A stretch of 53,929 nt of DNA from contig CANNAV010000013.1 of the NCBI GenBank assembly GCA_947502585.1, positions 1-53,929 of the forward strand. Reading direction: 5' to 3'. Below, piece by piece: positions 18,714-27,968 of this stretch. Source of the DNA: an uncultured Pseudovibrio sp. (lineage in GTDB: Bacteria > Pseudomonadota > Alphaproteobacteria > Rhizobiales > Stappiaceae). The first letter of the stretch is position 1. Each line of letters starts with the position of its first letter. Made by a program: the position numbers and the translations under genes. The notes below the pieces were generated by a model, which did no database searches, was not told the origin of the DNA, and was given only the letters and a program-made list of their open reading frames with translations.

Positions 18714-18954
18714 ATGCGCACCTTTTGCCACAGGAAATGTTTCGGTGTACCTGTCTGAAATGCTGGTAGCCAAGTGGTTGTAAGCCCGATTGGCATTGTT
18801 TTTTTATGAAGTCAACGCTCCATACCATTAAATATGCCAGTGCAATTAGTTTTTAATATTATCAATCCTAGTAAAGAGAGCCGAATCAATATGTAACTCG
18901 TAGTTTGATCATGGCACTGCTTAAATGTTTTCTTGGGAACAGAAAGTACTGTGC

Positions 18955-20223
18955 ATGTCCAGATATTCACTCATTACGATCACTGGTTTCTATTCTTTGC
19001 TGATTGCGTCTGAGGCGATTGCTGGTGCTTTTGCTGTTCGTGAGCAGTCGGCCTGGTATCAGGGGCTTTCTTTTGCGGGGAATGCGACCATCTCCAAAAG
19101 CCTCTCCAGCATGTATTGGAACCCGGCGACCATGACCGGTCATGAGGGGATGCAGACGGAGACTTCACAATCCATTGTATTCCCAAGTGCAACGATTGAT
19201 CTTGACCGAGCAACTGTTGATGTGCTGGGTATTCCGGTCAGCGGTGTTCCATATTCCTCTGGTGACGTTGGTATTGATGCCTGGGTGCCTGCAGGATATA
19301 GCACCTGGAAGTTCAATGACCGTTTATCTCTCGGGATCAGCTCTAACGCACCTTATGGTTTTGAAACCAAACCTCAGATCGAATGGGCCGGACAGGTCTA
19401 TGCACGGTCCTCCCGAGTGTTAACTACGAATGTTACACCCATGGCGGCTTATGAGGTGACGGAGAAGTTTTCGCTTGGAGTTGGGATGCAGTTTCAGTAC
19501 CTCCAGGTCCGGTTAAAGTCTGCAACCGGGGTGCCGCCGATTACTGCATCCTCTCCAACGGCTGAGCTGCGTGGTGAAGATAATAATCTTGGTTTTGGGG
19601 CAACTGTAGGTGCACTCTTTAAACCATGGCAAGGTACTCAACTGGGTATCGGATATCGGTCTCCGGTTGAGCACAACCTGAAAGGGCGGCTGGTTATCGG
19701 AGGCGGTGTGCCGGTTCCTATTCGTGCAAACATCATTATGCCGGAAACAGTAACTGTTTCTTTCCAGCAAGAGCTGAGCGAGCGTTGGCGCGGGATGGGG
19801 ACGTTTGAGTGGACACACTGGTCACGCTTTGGGACATTTCCTGTCCACAATCTACAAGGTGTTGAAGAAACTAATCTTCCATTCCAGTACAATGATGGCT
19901 ACTTTATTTCTCTTGGGACAGAATACGACTTTACCAGCAGTATTACTGGACGATTTGGCCTGGCCTATGAGTGGTCACCGATTGATGAGGCAAATCGGAC
20001 ACCGCGACTGCCTGATACAAATCGGTTCTGGCTGAGTGCCGGGCTAAGTTATTTTTACGGGGACTGGCTGGAGTTTGATTTTGGCTACTCGCATGTTTTC
20101 CCGGAAAAGGGGAACATCAACATTAATCCGGACCATCCGTTCTATGAAGGTATTACCATTCAAGGGCCGGTCAATGACGCCAGTGCCGACATCATAAGCT
20201 TAGGTGCGCGCCTGAAGTTTTAA
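18955..20223 (+). CDS. FadL/TodX-family outer-membrane transport porin
   Basis: The product is 422 residues from the ATG at 18955 (MSRYSLITITG). The start at 18925 would put a charged segment before the signal peptide. The signal ends near ASEAIAG, and the mature chain starts AFAVREQSAWYQG, the N-terminal hatch sequence typical of FadL. SSMYWNPATMTG is the family NPA kink region. Many alternating-pattern strands follow, and the chain ends in an aromatic residue (LGARLKF), as outer-membrane barrels do. FadL proteins carry long-chain fatty acids or other hydrophobic compounds across the outer membrane. The gene has its own 290-bp upstream region and no operon partner. Confidence 0.92.
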   Translation: MSRYSLITITGFYSLLIASEAIAGAFAVREQSAWYQGLSFAGNATISKSLSSMYWNPATMTGHEGMQTETSQSIVFPSATIDLDRATVDVLGIPVSGVPYSSGDVGIDAWVPAGYSTWKFNDRLSLGISSNAPYGFETKPQIEWAGQVYARSSRVLTTNVTPMAAYEVTEKFSLGVGMQFQYLQVRLKSATGVPPITASSPTAELRGEDNNLGFGATVGALFKPWQGTQLGIGYRSPVEHNLKGRLVIGGGVPVPIRANIIMPETVTVSFQQELSERWRGMGTFEWTHWSRFGTFPVHNLQGVEETNLPFQYNDGYFISLGTEYDFTSSITGRFGLAYEWSPIDEANRTPRLPDTNRFWLSAGLSYFYGDWLEFDFGYSHVFPEKGNININPDHPFYEGITIQGPVNDASADIISLGARLKF

Positions 20224-20246
20224 ATGTTGTTATTGCTGATTTGGTT

Positions 20247-20277
20247 TGCCTCCCCGCAAGGTGTCAGCGGGGAGGCA
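20247..20277. terminator. Bidirectional hairpin between fadL-like and SDR genes
   Basis: Arms 20247-20257 and 20267-20277 (TGCCTCCCCGC and its complement) form a perfect GC-rich 11-bp stem between two convergent genes. The T-tract is short on the plus side (ATTTCG) and absent on the minus side. Confidence 0.6.
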
Positions 20278-20284
20278 TTTCGCT

Positions 20285-21064
20285 TCAGAACGCACTTGGG
20301 TAAAGGCCACCGTCGAGCAAAAGGTTCTGGCCTGTGATGTAGCCGGCATGAGCTGAACACATGAAGGCGCATGCTTTGCCAAACTCTTCAGGATTGCCAA
20401 GGCGCCTTGCAGGGATATCTTCTGAAGACAGGCGCCTGGCTTCTTCGATTGAAACACCTGTCTGTTCAGCCTGACGCTCAAAACCACCTTTCAGGCGATC
20501 AGTGTCGAACTTGCCGGGCAACACATTGTTGATGGTGGTGTTGTATTGAGCGTACTGACGACAAACGCCTGCAAGGAATGCGGTGAGGCCAGCGCGGGCA
20601 CCACTGGACAGGTCCAGACCTTCAATTGGCATCTTCACGGACATGGAGGTGATGTTGATGATGCGGCCAAAACGGCGTTCTGCCATGCCATCAATAACCC
20701 CTTTGATCAGCTCGATCGGGGTGATCATGTTCTGGATAATGCCATCCTGAATGGATTCGCGATCCAGCTCTTTGAAGTCACGGCGTGGTGGGCCGCCGTT
20801 GTTGTTGATGAGGATATCCGGATCCGGGCAGGCTTTCAGAACGGCTTGCTGGCCTTCTGGTGTGGAGATATCTGCTGCCACGGGAATGACGGAGACGTTA
20901 TGTTGTGCTGCCAGTTCCCTGGCGATCCGGTCAAGATGTTGTACGTCGCGTCCGTTGATTATGAGATTACATCCGGCGTCTGCCAGTGCTTTTGCTGTTG
21001 CCAGTCCCAGCCCGCGGCTGGATGCGCAGACGATGGCTTTGCGCCCCTCAATACCCAGGTGCAT
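20285..21064 (-). CDS. Atypical short-chain dehydrogenase/reductase-like protein
   Basis: The product is 259 residues with a Rossmann start ASSRGLGLATAKALADAG in place of the usual TGxxxGxG, an NNNGGPP stretch in place of NNAG, IINITSMSVKMP with the catalytic-type Ser, and C-terminal TGQNLLLDGG. At the place where YxxxK should stand it reads SSGARAGLTAFLAG, so the catalytic Tyr and Lys are both missing. From memory this matches an SDR subgroup (BKR-like, SDR-like) described as lacking perfect NAD-binding and catalytic signatures. It may bind a nucleotide without being a normal reductase. The gene is convergent with the FadL-like gene and monocistronic. Function unknown. Confidence 0.85.
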   Translation of the reverse strand: MHLGIEGRKAIVCASSRGLGLATAKALADAGCNLIINGRDVQHLDRIARELAAQHNVSVIPVAADISTPEGQQAVLKACPDPDILINNNGGPPRRDFKELDRESIQDGIIQNMITPIELIKGVIDGMAERRFGRIINITSMSVKMPIEGLDLSSGARAGLTAFLAGVCRQYAQYNTTINNVLPGKFDTDRLKGGFERQAEQTGVSIEEARRLSSEDIPARRLGNPEEFGKACAFMCSAHAGYITGQNLLLDGGLYPSAF

Positions 21065-21326
21065 TTCAATATCCTGTTGAATCGGTGAATTGTATAGTCA
21101 GCCTACATCCTCAAGAACGTTTGAGCCAGGGGGAATAAAGCTTAGTAAGCAAATAGAATATTCGGCTGAATTGCAGGTCCTTGATTCCCCATTCGTTAAT
21201 ATACGAGTTGTAATTTTGCCTGAAGTTCAAGCTGCAAACTACCAGGAATTAGTATATGTTTGCTGTCATATTTGTTTCTTGTGAATCAATTTAAAGGAAG
21301 GAAGGTTTTCTTATTCCGGAGGCTTT

Positions 21327-22136
21327 GTGGTGACCGGTGATTATTCTAGCAAGAAGTACAGAAGCTTGTTTTTTTCTGACGTGCATCTGGGCACACGCGG
21401 ATGTCAGGCTGATCTCTTACTGGACTTTCTGAAACAAAACGATGCTGACACGGTTTATCTTGTCGGGGACATTATTGATGGCTGGCGGCTGAAACGATCC
21501 TGGTACTGGCCTCAGCTGCATAATGATGTGGTGCAAAAGCTTTTGCGTAAAGGGCGTAAGGGTGCACGGATCGTTTACATTCCCGGCAATCATGATGAGT
21601 TCTTACGGGATTTCTTCGGCATTCACTTTGGGGGTGTGGAAGTCGTTGACCAGTTCATCCATGAGGGGGCCAACGGCAAGAAATATCTTGTCATTCACGG
21701 TGACCAGTTTGATGTGGTGGTGCGCCACGCAAAGTGGCTGGCCTTCTTTGGTGACTGGGCTTATGTAAGTGCGCTCAACCTCAATACAGTGCTGAACTAT
21801 TGCCGTCGCAAGCTGGGGCTGACCTACTGGAGCCTTTCAGCATGGGCGAAGCTGAAGGTCAAGAACGCCGTCAGCTTCATCGGCAAGTTTGAGGAAACGC
21901 TGGTTAGCGAGGCGCGGCGGCAGAAAGTGGATGGTGTGATCTGTGGTCATATCCACCATGCAGCTGATTATGAAACCAACGGCATACACTACATAAACAC
22001 CGGTGACTGGGTGGAAAGCTGTACTGCTGTTGCCGAAAATTTTGATGGCACATTTGAACTTATCCACTGGGCTGACTGCATACGGGACGAGACTCTTTCT
22101 GCGAAAGAGAAACCTGACGGACGGGTGGCAGCATGA
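21327..22136 (+). CDS. LpxH-like metallophosphoesterase
   Basis: The product is 269 residues from GTG at 21327, with CCGGAGG four bases upstream. All five calcineurin-type metal motifs are visible in order: FSDVHLG (residue 16), VGDIIDGW, GNHDEF, IHGDQFD, and GHIHHA near residue 212. The closest named family is UDP-2,3-diacylglucosamine diphosphatase (LpxH). In alphaproteobacteria lipid A synthesis usually relies on LpxI, so this paralogue may cleave a different lipid or sugar pyrophosphate. It overlaps the next gene by four bases (ATGA), which suggests the two act in one glycolipid pathway at the inner membrane. Confidence 0.85.
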   Translation: MVTGDYSSKKYRSLFFSDVHLGTRGCQADLLLDFLKQNDADTVYLVGDIIDGWRLKRSWYWPQLHNDVVQKLLRKGRKGARIVYIPGNHDEFLRDFFGIHFGGVEVVDQFIHEGANGKKYLVIHGDQFDVVVRHAKWLAFFGDWAYVSALNLNTVLNYCRRKLGLTYWSLSAWAKLKVKNAVSFIGKFEETLVSEARRQKVDGVICGHIHHAADYETNGIHYINTGDWVESCTAVAENFDGTFELIHWADCIRDETLSAKEKPDGRVAA

Positions 22137-23212
22137 GTTCGATCCTGATTGTCACCGATGCATGGAAGCCTCAGATCAACGGTGTTGTGCGGACGCTGGA
22201 GCGGGTTGCTGTTGAGTTGCGCTCTATGGGTATTCTGGTTGAGTTCCTGACGCCGCAGTCGTTCCATAGCATACCGATGCCGTCTTATGGTGAGATCCGG
22301 CTGAGTTTGACTCTGCCACATATCGTGCGTGGACTTATTGCGAAGTATGATTGCAACCATCTGCATATCGCGACTGAGGGGCCGTTGGGCCTTATGGCAA
22401 GACAGGTGGCTAAGCGGGACGGGCGTATTTTCACAACCAGTTATCACACTCGTTTTCCTGAGTATCTGCAGGCACGCTATCCGGTACCTCTGTCCCTCAG
22501 TTATTCCTGGCTGCGTCGTTTTCATAACAGCGGGCACGGGTGCATGGTTGCGACGAGAACTCTGGAAACTGACCTGCGTATGCGGGGGTTTGAAAACCTG
22601 CTGCGCTGGTCTCGCGGGGTGGATCATCAGCGCTTCCGGCCCATGAGGACCGGTCTGGCGGATCATCTGCCTGGGCCACGGTTTCTGTATGTGGGACGTG
22701 TGGCGGTAGAAAAGAACATTGAGGCGTTTTTGCAGCTTGCTTTGCCGGGTATCAAGGTGGTTGTTGGCGGTGGTCCGCAGCTGGAGGAGCTGAGGGTCGC
22801 TTATCCGGACGTGGTGTTTACCGGACCTGTGGTTGGTGATGCGCTGGTTGAATATTATGCAAATTCGGATGTGTTTGTGTTCCCGAGCCTGACCGACACA
22901 TTTGGTAATGTGCTGCTGGAAGCAATTGCTTGCGGGACGCCTGTGGCAGCCTTTCCTGTGATGGGGCCGATTGATGTAATTGGAAACAGCGGGGCAGGGG
23001 TGCTGAATGCTGATCTCGAGGCGGCTGCACTGGAAGCGCTGGAGGTTTCACGGGATCATTGCCGGGAGGTTGCGCTGCAATTTACGTGGCGGGCGAGTGC
23101 TGAGCAGTTTCTGGCCAATGCTGAACGTGCCTATGATCCTGCACTGGCTGCCGGATTTCGGCAGGACAGGTATGCGGGTAAAGGTTCTGTTGGAAAACAC
23201 CTGAATGGTTGA
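22133..23212 (+). CDS. GT4-type glycosyltransferase
   Basis: The product is 359 residues with a GT-B fold. The N-terminal domain begins ILIVTDAWKPQINGVVRTLE, the classical acceptor-side start of GT4 enzymes. The C-terminal domain has FLYVGRVAVEKNIEAFL and the donor-binding motif PSLTDTFGNVLLEAIACGTPV, where Asp replaces the first Glu of EX7E, as in many lipid glycosyltransferases. Close family types include mannosyl-, glucuronosyl- and sulfoquinovosyl-diacylglycerol synthases; the donor and acceptor are unknown here. It overlaps the upstream phosphoesterase gene by four bases, so the pair is translationally coupled. It lies 91 bases before the dehydratase gene. Confidence 0.87.
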   Translation: MSSILIVTDAWKPQINGVVRTLERVAVELRSMGILVEFLTPQSFHSIPMPSYGEIRLSLTLPHIVRGLIAKYDCNHLHIATEGPLGLMARQVAKRDGRIFTTSYHTRFPEYLQARYPVPLSLSYSWLRRFHNSGHGCMVATRTLETDLRMRGFENLLRWSRGVDHQRFRPMRTGLADHLPGPRFLYVGRVAVEKNIEAFLQLALPGIKVVVGGGPQLEELRVAYPDVVFTGPVVGDALVEYYANSDVFVFPSLTDTFGNVLLEAIACGTPVAAFPVMGPIDVIGNSGAGVLNADLEAAALEALEVSRDHCREVALQFTWRASAEQFLANAERAYDPALAAGFRQDRYAGKGSVGKHLNG

Positions 23213-23303
23213 GCGGATTTCCCCGGACTGTATGAGAATATCTGAAGCCCGGATGGATTTGCGTGCTATACATGAGGGCACGTTGCTGTTACCCGAGGTT
23301 TTT

Positions 23304-24323
23304 ATGGTTTCAGATGTTTCCAATCCTGTTGAACTCACTTTTTCCGAAATTGAGAAAGCAAGGGCAAGGTTGCAAAGTTATGCCAGCCTGACACCACTTT
23401 TGAACTATCCGGTGCTGGATGAGCAGGCGAATGGCCGTGTCTTTATCAAGGCAGAAAACCTTCAGCGTACCGGGTCTTTCAAGTTTCGCGGAGCGTTCAA
23501 CCGGCTTTCACTGATCCCTGTGGAACAGCGTCCCGCTGGAGTGGTGGCGTGTTCCTCCGGGAACCATGCGCAGGGCGTTGCGGCGGCTGCAAAGATCCTT
23601 GGCTTTCCGGCGGTGATTGTGATGCCTGGGGATGCGCCACAGATGAAGATCCAGCGGACGAAAACTTTGGGCGCTGAAGTTGTTCTTTATGATCGCGAAA
23701 GCGAGGACCGTGAGGTGATTGCGCGTGGTATTTGTAAGGAGCGTGGTGCGACGTTCATCCACCCTTACAACGACGGCGGTGTGATTGTAGGTCAGGGTAC
23801 GGCCGGGCTTGAAATTGCAGAGCAATGCGAGATTTTGGGTGTTTCGCCTGATGTGCTGATCAGTTGTACTGGCGGCGGAGGATTGACCAGCGGTATTGCG
23901 CTGGCGCTGGAAGAGAAACTACCTGAATGTCAGATTTACACGGCAGAGCCTGCTGGCTTTGATGATTATGCACGATCTCTTGAGACTGGGGAGCGTGTTC
24001 GCAATGCAGCTCTGGGCGGGTCTGTTTGTGATGCTGTGCTGGCTGAAATGCCGGGAGACAAAAGCTTCTCAGTTTTGAGAAGGCGCCATGCAAAGGGTCT
24101 GCGTGTCACAGATGACGAGGCGATGAGTGCGGTTGCCTTTGCATATTTTGAGCTGAAGCTGGTTGTTGAACCGGGTGCGGCTGTGGCGCTGGCTTCTGTT
24201 CTGTCTGGTAAGGTTGACCTTGCCGGGAAGACAGCAGTGATCACGATCTCCGGCGGAAATGTGGATCCTGCTGTCTTTGAGATGGCATTAAAGCAGTATT
24301 CTGCCGGGAAAGCACCTACATAA
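23304..24323 (+). CDS. PLP-dependent threonine/serine (or hydroxyaspartate) ammonia-lyase
   Basis: The product is 339 residues from the ATG at 23304, with CGAGG upstream; the frame opens earlier (23205) but that part overlaps the previous gene and looks non-homologous. The PLP-binding Lys lies in RTGSFKFRGAFNRL, followed by SSGNHAQGVA (cofactor-phosphate side), the glycine loop CTGGGGLTSGIA, and the C-terminal ISGGNVD. There is no C-terminal ACT regulatory domain, so it is not the allosteric biosynthetic IlvA. It fits the short catabolic threonine dehydratase, serine racemase/dehydratase or threo-3-hydroxyaspartate ammonia-lyase types, which sequence alone does not separate. Confidence 0.88.
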   Translation: MVSDVSNPVELTFSEIEKARARLQSYASLTPLLNYPVLDEQANGRVFIKAENLQRTGSFKFRGAFNRLSLIPVEQRPAGVVACSSGNHAQGVAAAAKILGFPAVIVMPGDAPQMKIQRTKTLGAEVVLYDRESEDREVIARGICKERGATFIHPYNDGGVIVGQGTAGLEIAEQCEILGVSPDVLISCTGGGGLTSGIALALEEKLPECQIYTAEPAGFDDYARSLETGERVRNAALGGSVCDAVLAEMPGDKSFSVLRRRHAKGLRVTDDEAMSAVAFAYFELKLVVEPGAAVALASVLSGKVDLAGKTAVITISGGNVDPAVFEMALKQYSAGKAPT

Positions 24324-24324
24324 G

Positions 24325-24357
24325 AAAAACCGTTTGCGTTGAAACAGAGGCAAACGG
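24325..24357 (-). terminator. Terminator serving the cheZ-like gene
   Basis: CCGTTTGC (24330-24337) and GCAAACGG (24350-24357) form an 8-bp stem with a 12-base loop. On the minus strand the stem is followed by TTTTTC, a good intrinsic terminator for the CheZ-like gene. It may also act weakly on the convergent plus-strand dehydratase gene. Confidence 0.75.
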
Positions 24358-24385
24358 CTTTCGAACTGCTGGCTTTTGTTCCCGA

Positions 24386-25480
24386 TCAAGAGAAGAGTGC
24401 GAGGCGCTCGCCTGTTGAGAGGTGATGGAGCGGGTCGCAGTTGTTGCCTCCCGGAGAGGTGAGCGGAGGAGATTGCCCGTCGACTTTGATTGGCGTAACG
24501 TCCTGCTCTGCGGTGGCAACTGCCTCAGCTGGTGTATCGCTGTTGGTGACTATGAGGTCGTCATCTTCAATCAATGAGACCTGAGGCATTTCGACGGCGT
24601 TCAGTTCTTCCTCCACATCATCAGTCACAATGACTTCAGCAGGTTCCGGTGCTTCGCCATCTTCCTGATGGAGCGCCTTTGCTCGTGGTTCAGCAGCAGG
24701 CTGAACCACGTTTTCGTTCAGCGCTTCTTCAGTTGAGGCAGGTGTTGCCTCAAACAGTGCATCAATATCCGCCTGACCGACGCCTTCACCGTCCATCTGC
24801 GGGCCGTTAAGCAAGTGGGCATCCGGGCGCTTGTCGACATGACGATCATCATCATACGGCTCATTTAGCCTGGTTTCCGGGCGGTTTTCATCAGCCAAGT
24901 CTACGCCCCAGATGCGGATCATCCTGGCAATACGGCTTTCAAGATAATGAAGGACCTTTACCACTTTGTTTATGCGCTGTCCTGTCAGGTCCTGGAAGGA
25001 ACAGGCCATCAGAATTTCCATGGCCATCTCTTCAATGGCATCGCATGGGGCATCTTCTGTTCCTGAGGCGCGGAGCTTGTCCACCAGATTCTGAATAGCT
25101 TCAGAGGACTCCAGAATGGTCTGTGTCGCGCTTTCTGTGGATGTAACGATTGCATCTAACTCGTCTGAAGCGGCTGAAAAGCGATTATTATCGATACTTT
25201 CCAGCTTGATCTTCGATATCTCGTCCCTGGTTCGCTCGATTGCCTCATGCATTTCATAGGTGTGCAGGCGATATCTTTCCATCTCAGACGGCAATTCGCG
25301 CTCAACCAGTGCTTTTTCAAGTCGCCGGAGAGCCTCCAGAAGGTCTGCGGTTTCGGCGGATCTGTTTAGTGTGAGGTGATCATGAAGGAAAGCGCGGCCT
25401 CTTTCAGTTTCTGAAAGTGCGCTTTTGATGGCATCAAATTCCCCGGAGCTCAAAAGGACCTTTCGGTTGTTGCCAGCCAT
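24386..25480 (-). CDS. cheZ: CheZ-like protein phosphatase of chemotaxis
   Basis: CheZ dephosphorylates CheY-P. The product is 364 residues, longer than the roughly 214 of E. coli CheZ. Residues about 60-205 are helical, and the catalytic signature ACSFQDLTGQRINKVVKVL holds the family Asp and Gln. Residues about 210-340 form an acidic, low-complexity region, a common addition in alphaproteobacterial homologues. Inside it, VGQADIDALFEA resembles the CheY-binding peptide seen at the CheZ C-terminus, here followed by about 120 more residues. The gene stands alone, away from any che operon. The CheZ assignment rests on the active-site motif. Confidence 0.82.
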   Translation of the reverse strand: MAGNNRKVLLSSGEFDAIKSALSETERGRAFLHDHLTLNRSAETADLLEALRRLEKALVERELPSEMERYRLHTYEMHEAIERTRDEISKIKLESIDNNRFSAASDELDAIVTSTESATQTILESSEAIQNLVDKLRASGTEDAPCDAIEEMAMEILMACSFQDLTGQRINKVVKVLHYLESRIARMIRIWGVDLADENRPETRLNEPYDDDRHVDKRPDAHLLNGPQMDGEGVGQADIDALFEATPASTEEALNENVVQPAAEPRAKALHQEDGEAPEPAEVIVTDDVEEELNAVEMPQVSLIEDDDLIVTNSDTPAEAVATAEQDVTPIKVDGQSPPLTSPGGNNCDPLHHLSTGERLALFS

Positions 25481-25647
25481 TAGTGGCTCCTTAATAACTA
25501 AGATAATACTATAAGTTTACATAGAAGATTCTACGGCTAATAATTGGTTTACATTGATTTGGATAGTCCCTATTAGCACAAGTGATAAGAGTACCCCCTT
25601 CCCATCGATGCCTCGGATATATCCACCCAGATTTGTAGTGTTTTCCA

Positions 25648-26826
25648 ATGACTATGCCCAGAAGAATTTCTCCATCAGGGAGAGCCAGTAACCCGTTCTG
25701 GATTGCAACAGGCGTAAGTGGTCTGTTTGCAGCGTTTAATTTTGCAAACGCTTTCTTTCTTGCGTATTTTCCGCTTTTTCTGGAGGATATCAACTTTACA
25801 CCCGTGCAGATCGCCTCGGTTATTGCCTTACCAAATATTACCCGCATTTTTGCGAGTCCGGTGATGACGAGTATCTCGGATCGTGCGGGGCGCAGGCGTC
25901 ATTCCATTGCGCTGTTCAGTGTTATAGCGCTGATCTCGTTCTGGGTGCTGATCTACTCCAGTGACTACTGGACAATCATTGTTCTGGTAGTATTCCTCTC
26001 TGTTTTCTATACGCCTATTCAACCGCTGCAGGATGCCTATGCCTATGAAACTGTGAGTACGCTGGGCCTGAATTATGGGCCTATGCGATCATGGGGGTCG
26101 ATTGCGTTTGTGGCTGCGACGCTGATTGGTGGCTGGTATCTGACATTCGGGGAACCTGCTGAACTGCTGTTTCTGAGTGTGGGCAGCCTTGGTTTGCTCG
26201 CGCTGCTTGCTGTGTTGCTGCCGGGTATGCCTTCAGAAAGCCGTAGCTCAGGCAAAGAGAGCGTCTGGACTGCTGAAGAACTGCGTGAACCGCAATTCCT
26301 GCTTGTGGTGTTGTCAGGTGGTCTGCTGCTTGGCAGCTTCTCTGCGCTTTATGCCTTTGCCAGTATCTTCTGGCTGTCTGTGGGTATCAGCGATGCGATG
26401 GTCGGTGGATTGTGGGCAATCGGGACACTGGCAGAGATTGGTATTTTTGTCTGGGGTTCCTTCTTCTTGCGGCACCTTGGAGCCTGGGGGTTGATGGTCA
26501 CAGGAGGTGTTGCGGGCATCATCCGCTGGATGCTGTTCCCTTATGCGACGGAGACGTGGTCTGCTGTTTTGCTCCAGCTGCTGCATGCCGGTAGCTTTGG
26601 CATGGTGTTTTTAGGCATGGTTGCCTACACGTCCAGGCTGATTTCAAGCAAACGCCTTGGGACGGCGCAGGGGTTGACACAAACAGCCCTTGGCGTGGTT
26701 ATGGGATTGAGCGGTATTGCCAGCGGCTGGCTCTACGCGATTGACCCGGCCTATGCCTTCTATCTGATGGCGGGGATCTGCTGTGTCGGTGTTCTGACGC
26801 TTATGCTGGTTACCAGGCGCTTTTAA
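25648..26826 (+). CDS. MFS transporter of the LacY/HcaT-like group
   Basis: The product is 392 residues with twelve predicted membrane segments. The first is NPFWIATGVSGLFAAFNFANAFFLAYFP, and the conserved loop between helices 2 and 3 reads SDRAGRRRHSI. GPMRSWGSIAFVAATLIGGW is characteristic of the MFS_1-like family that includes 3-phenylpropionate transporter HcaT and nucleoside symporters. Substrate unknown. It is convergent with dgcA, 158 bp away, so it is not in that operon. The ATG at 25648 has no strong ribosome site and the second ATG, two codons on, is equally possible. Confidence 0.85.
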   Translation: MTMPRRISPSGRASNPFWIATGVSGLFAAFNFANAFFLAYFPLFLEDINFTPVQIASVIALPNITRIFASPVMTSISDRAGRRRHSIALFSVIALISFWVLIYSSDYWTIIVLVVFLSVFYTPIQPLQDAYAYETVSTLGLNYGPMRSWGSIAFVAATLIGGWYLTFGEPAELLFLSVGSLGLLALLAVLLPGMPSESRSSGKESVWTAEELREPQFLLVVLSGGLLLGSFSALYAFASIFWLSVGISDAMVGGLWAIGTLAEIGIFVWGSFFLRHLGAWGLMVTGGVAGIIRWMLFPYATETWSAVLLQLLHAGSFGMVFLGMVAYTSRLISSKRLGTAQGLTQTALGVVMGLSGIASGWLYAIDPAYAFYLMAGICCVGVLTLMLVTRRF

Positions 26827-26984
26827 AAATAAGGCGGCGTCAATGTGACAGACGCTTTCCTCCTGATACCAGTATACCAGTGATCAGAGCGTGTCGCGTT
26901 CAGTTGCATAAACGCATCGGCTCCGACATCTTTGCAGGGAGTAAGCTGCTGGTGTTTGAGTGAAGCCAGGTAAACGGACAGGCT

Positions 26985-27968
26985 CTAGCCCCAAAGCTTC
27001 GGTAGGGGGGGGTGCATAAGGCTTCCTTCAAACCGGATTGCGTGCTCGCGATCCCTGGCAAGCAGCAAAGGCCCGTCCAGATCAACAAACTCTGCGTTTT
27101 GCGCCAGCAGCATGGCAGGCGCCATGGCAAGAGATGTGGCGAGCATACAGCCGACCATGATGACATAGTCCATCTCTTCTGCTTTGCGCAGCAACTTCAG
27201 CCCCTCAGTGAGACCGCCGGTTTTGTCGATCTTGATGTTAACAGCTGAATAGCGATCACGGAGGCTTTCCAGGTCAGCTGAAGTGTGCAGGCTTTCATCC
27301 GCGCAGATAGGGATGAGGTGGTCCACCTGCGCCAGAAGACCATCTTTACCTGCAGGCAAAGGCTGTTCCACCAGTCCAACGCCCGCCTGCTGACAGGCGT
27401 TGATGTTGGCTTCCAGATTATCTTCTGACCAGCCCTCATTGGCATCGACGATAAGCTTACTTTCTGGTGCAGCTTGCCTGACAGCAGCGATGCGTTCTTC
27501 ATCGCCGTCACCTGCAAGTTTAACTTTGAGAAGGGGGCGGCTTCCGGCTTTTGCAGCGTCTGTTGCCATCTTCTGTGGAGTTCCAACAGAGATGGTATAG
27601 GCAGTTTCCAGAATGCGCCGGGACTTAATGCCCACCAGTTCAGCTACAGTGGAGCTCTGGCGTTTTGCTGTCAGATCCCACAGGGCGCAGTCAATGGCGT
27701 TGCGGGCTGCACCTGCTGGCATGAGGCTTTGCAGCTCTTCGATGGACACGCCGGCTTCAATAGCACCACGCGCAGCTTCAATCTGAGCTGTGACGCTCCC
27801 GACGCTTTCGTCATAACGTGGGTATGGGACACACTCGCCGCGACCGGTGTAACCGTCCTGTGTGAGTGTAGCTGTGAGGACGTTTACTTCGGTACGGGAA
27901 CCGCGGGCAATGGTAAAGCTTCCCGCAATTGGGTATGTTTCAGCTTTAACAGACAGGCGACAGGTCAA
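26985..27968 (-). CDS. dgcA: N-acetyl-D-glutamate racemase (enolase-superfamily, dipeptide-epimerase-like)
   Basis: The product is 327 residues of the muconate-lactonizing/dipeptide epimerase group. The catalytic KxK motif is RPLLKVKLAG (residues about 145-154), the metal ligands are in IVDANEGW, VEQPLP and ICADES, and the second catalytic Lys is in INIKIDKTGGLTEGL. The neighbouring dgcN (overlapping by four bases, ATGA) supports the DgcN-DgcA route known from marine bacteria: D-glutamate is N-acetylated by DgcN and the product is epimerised to N-acetyl-L-glutamate by DgcA. An L-Ala-D/L-Glu epimerase role is the alternative on sequence alone. Confidence 0.9.
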   Translation of the reverse strand: MTCRLSVKAETYPIAGSFTIARGSRTEVNVLTATLTQDGYTGRGECVPYPRYDESVGSVTAQIEAARGAIEAGVSIEELQSLMPAGAARNAIDCALWDLTAKRQSSTVAELVGIKSRRILETAYTISVGTPQKMATDAAKAGSRPLLKVKLAGDGDEERIAAVRQAAPESKLIVDANEGWSEDNLEANINACQQAGVGLVEQPLPAGKDGLLAQVDHLIPICADESLHTSADLESLRDRYSAVNIKIDKTGGLTEGLKLLRKAEEMDYVIMVGCMLATSLAMAPAMLLAQNAEFVDLDGPLLLARDREHAIRFEGSLMHPPLPKLWG

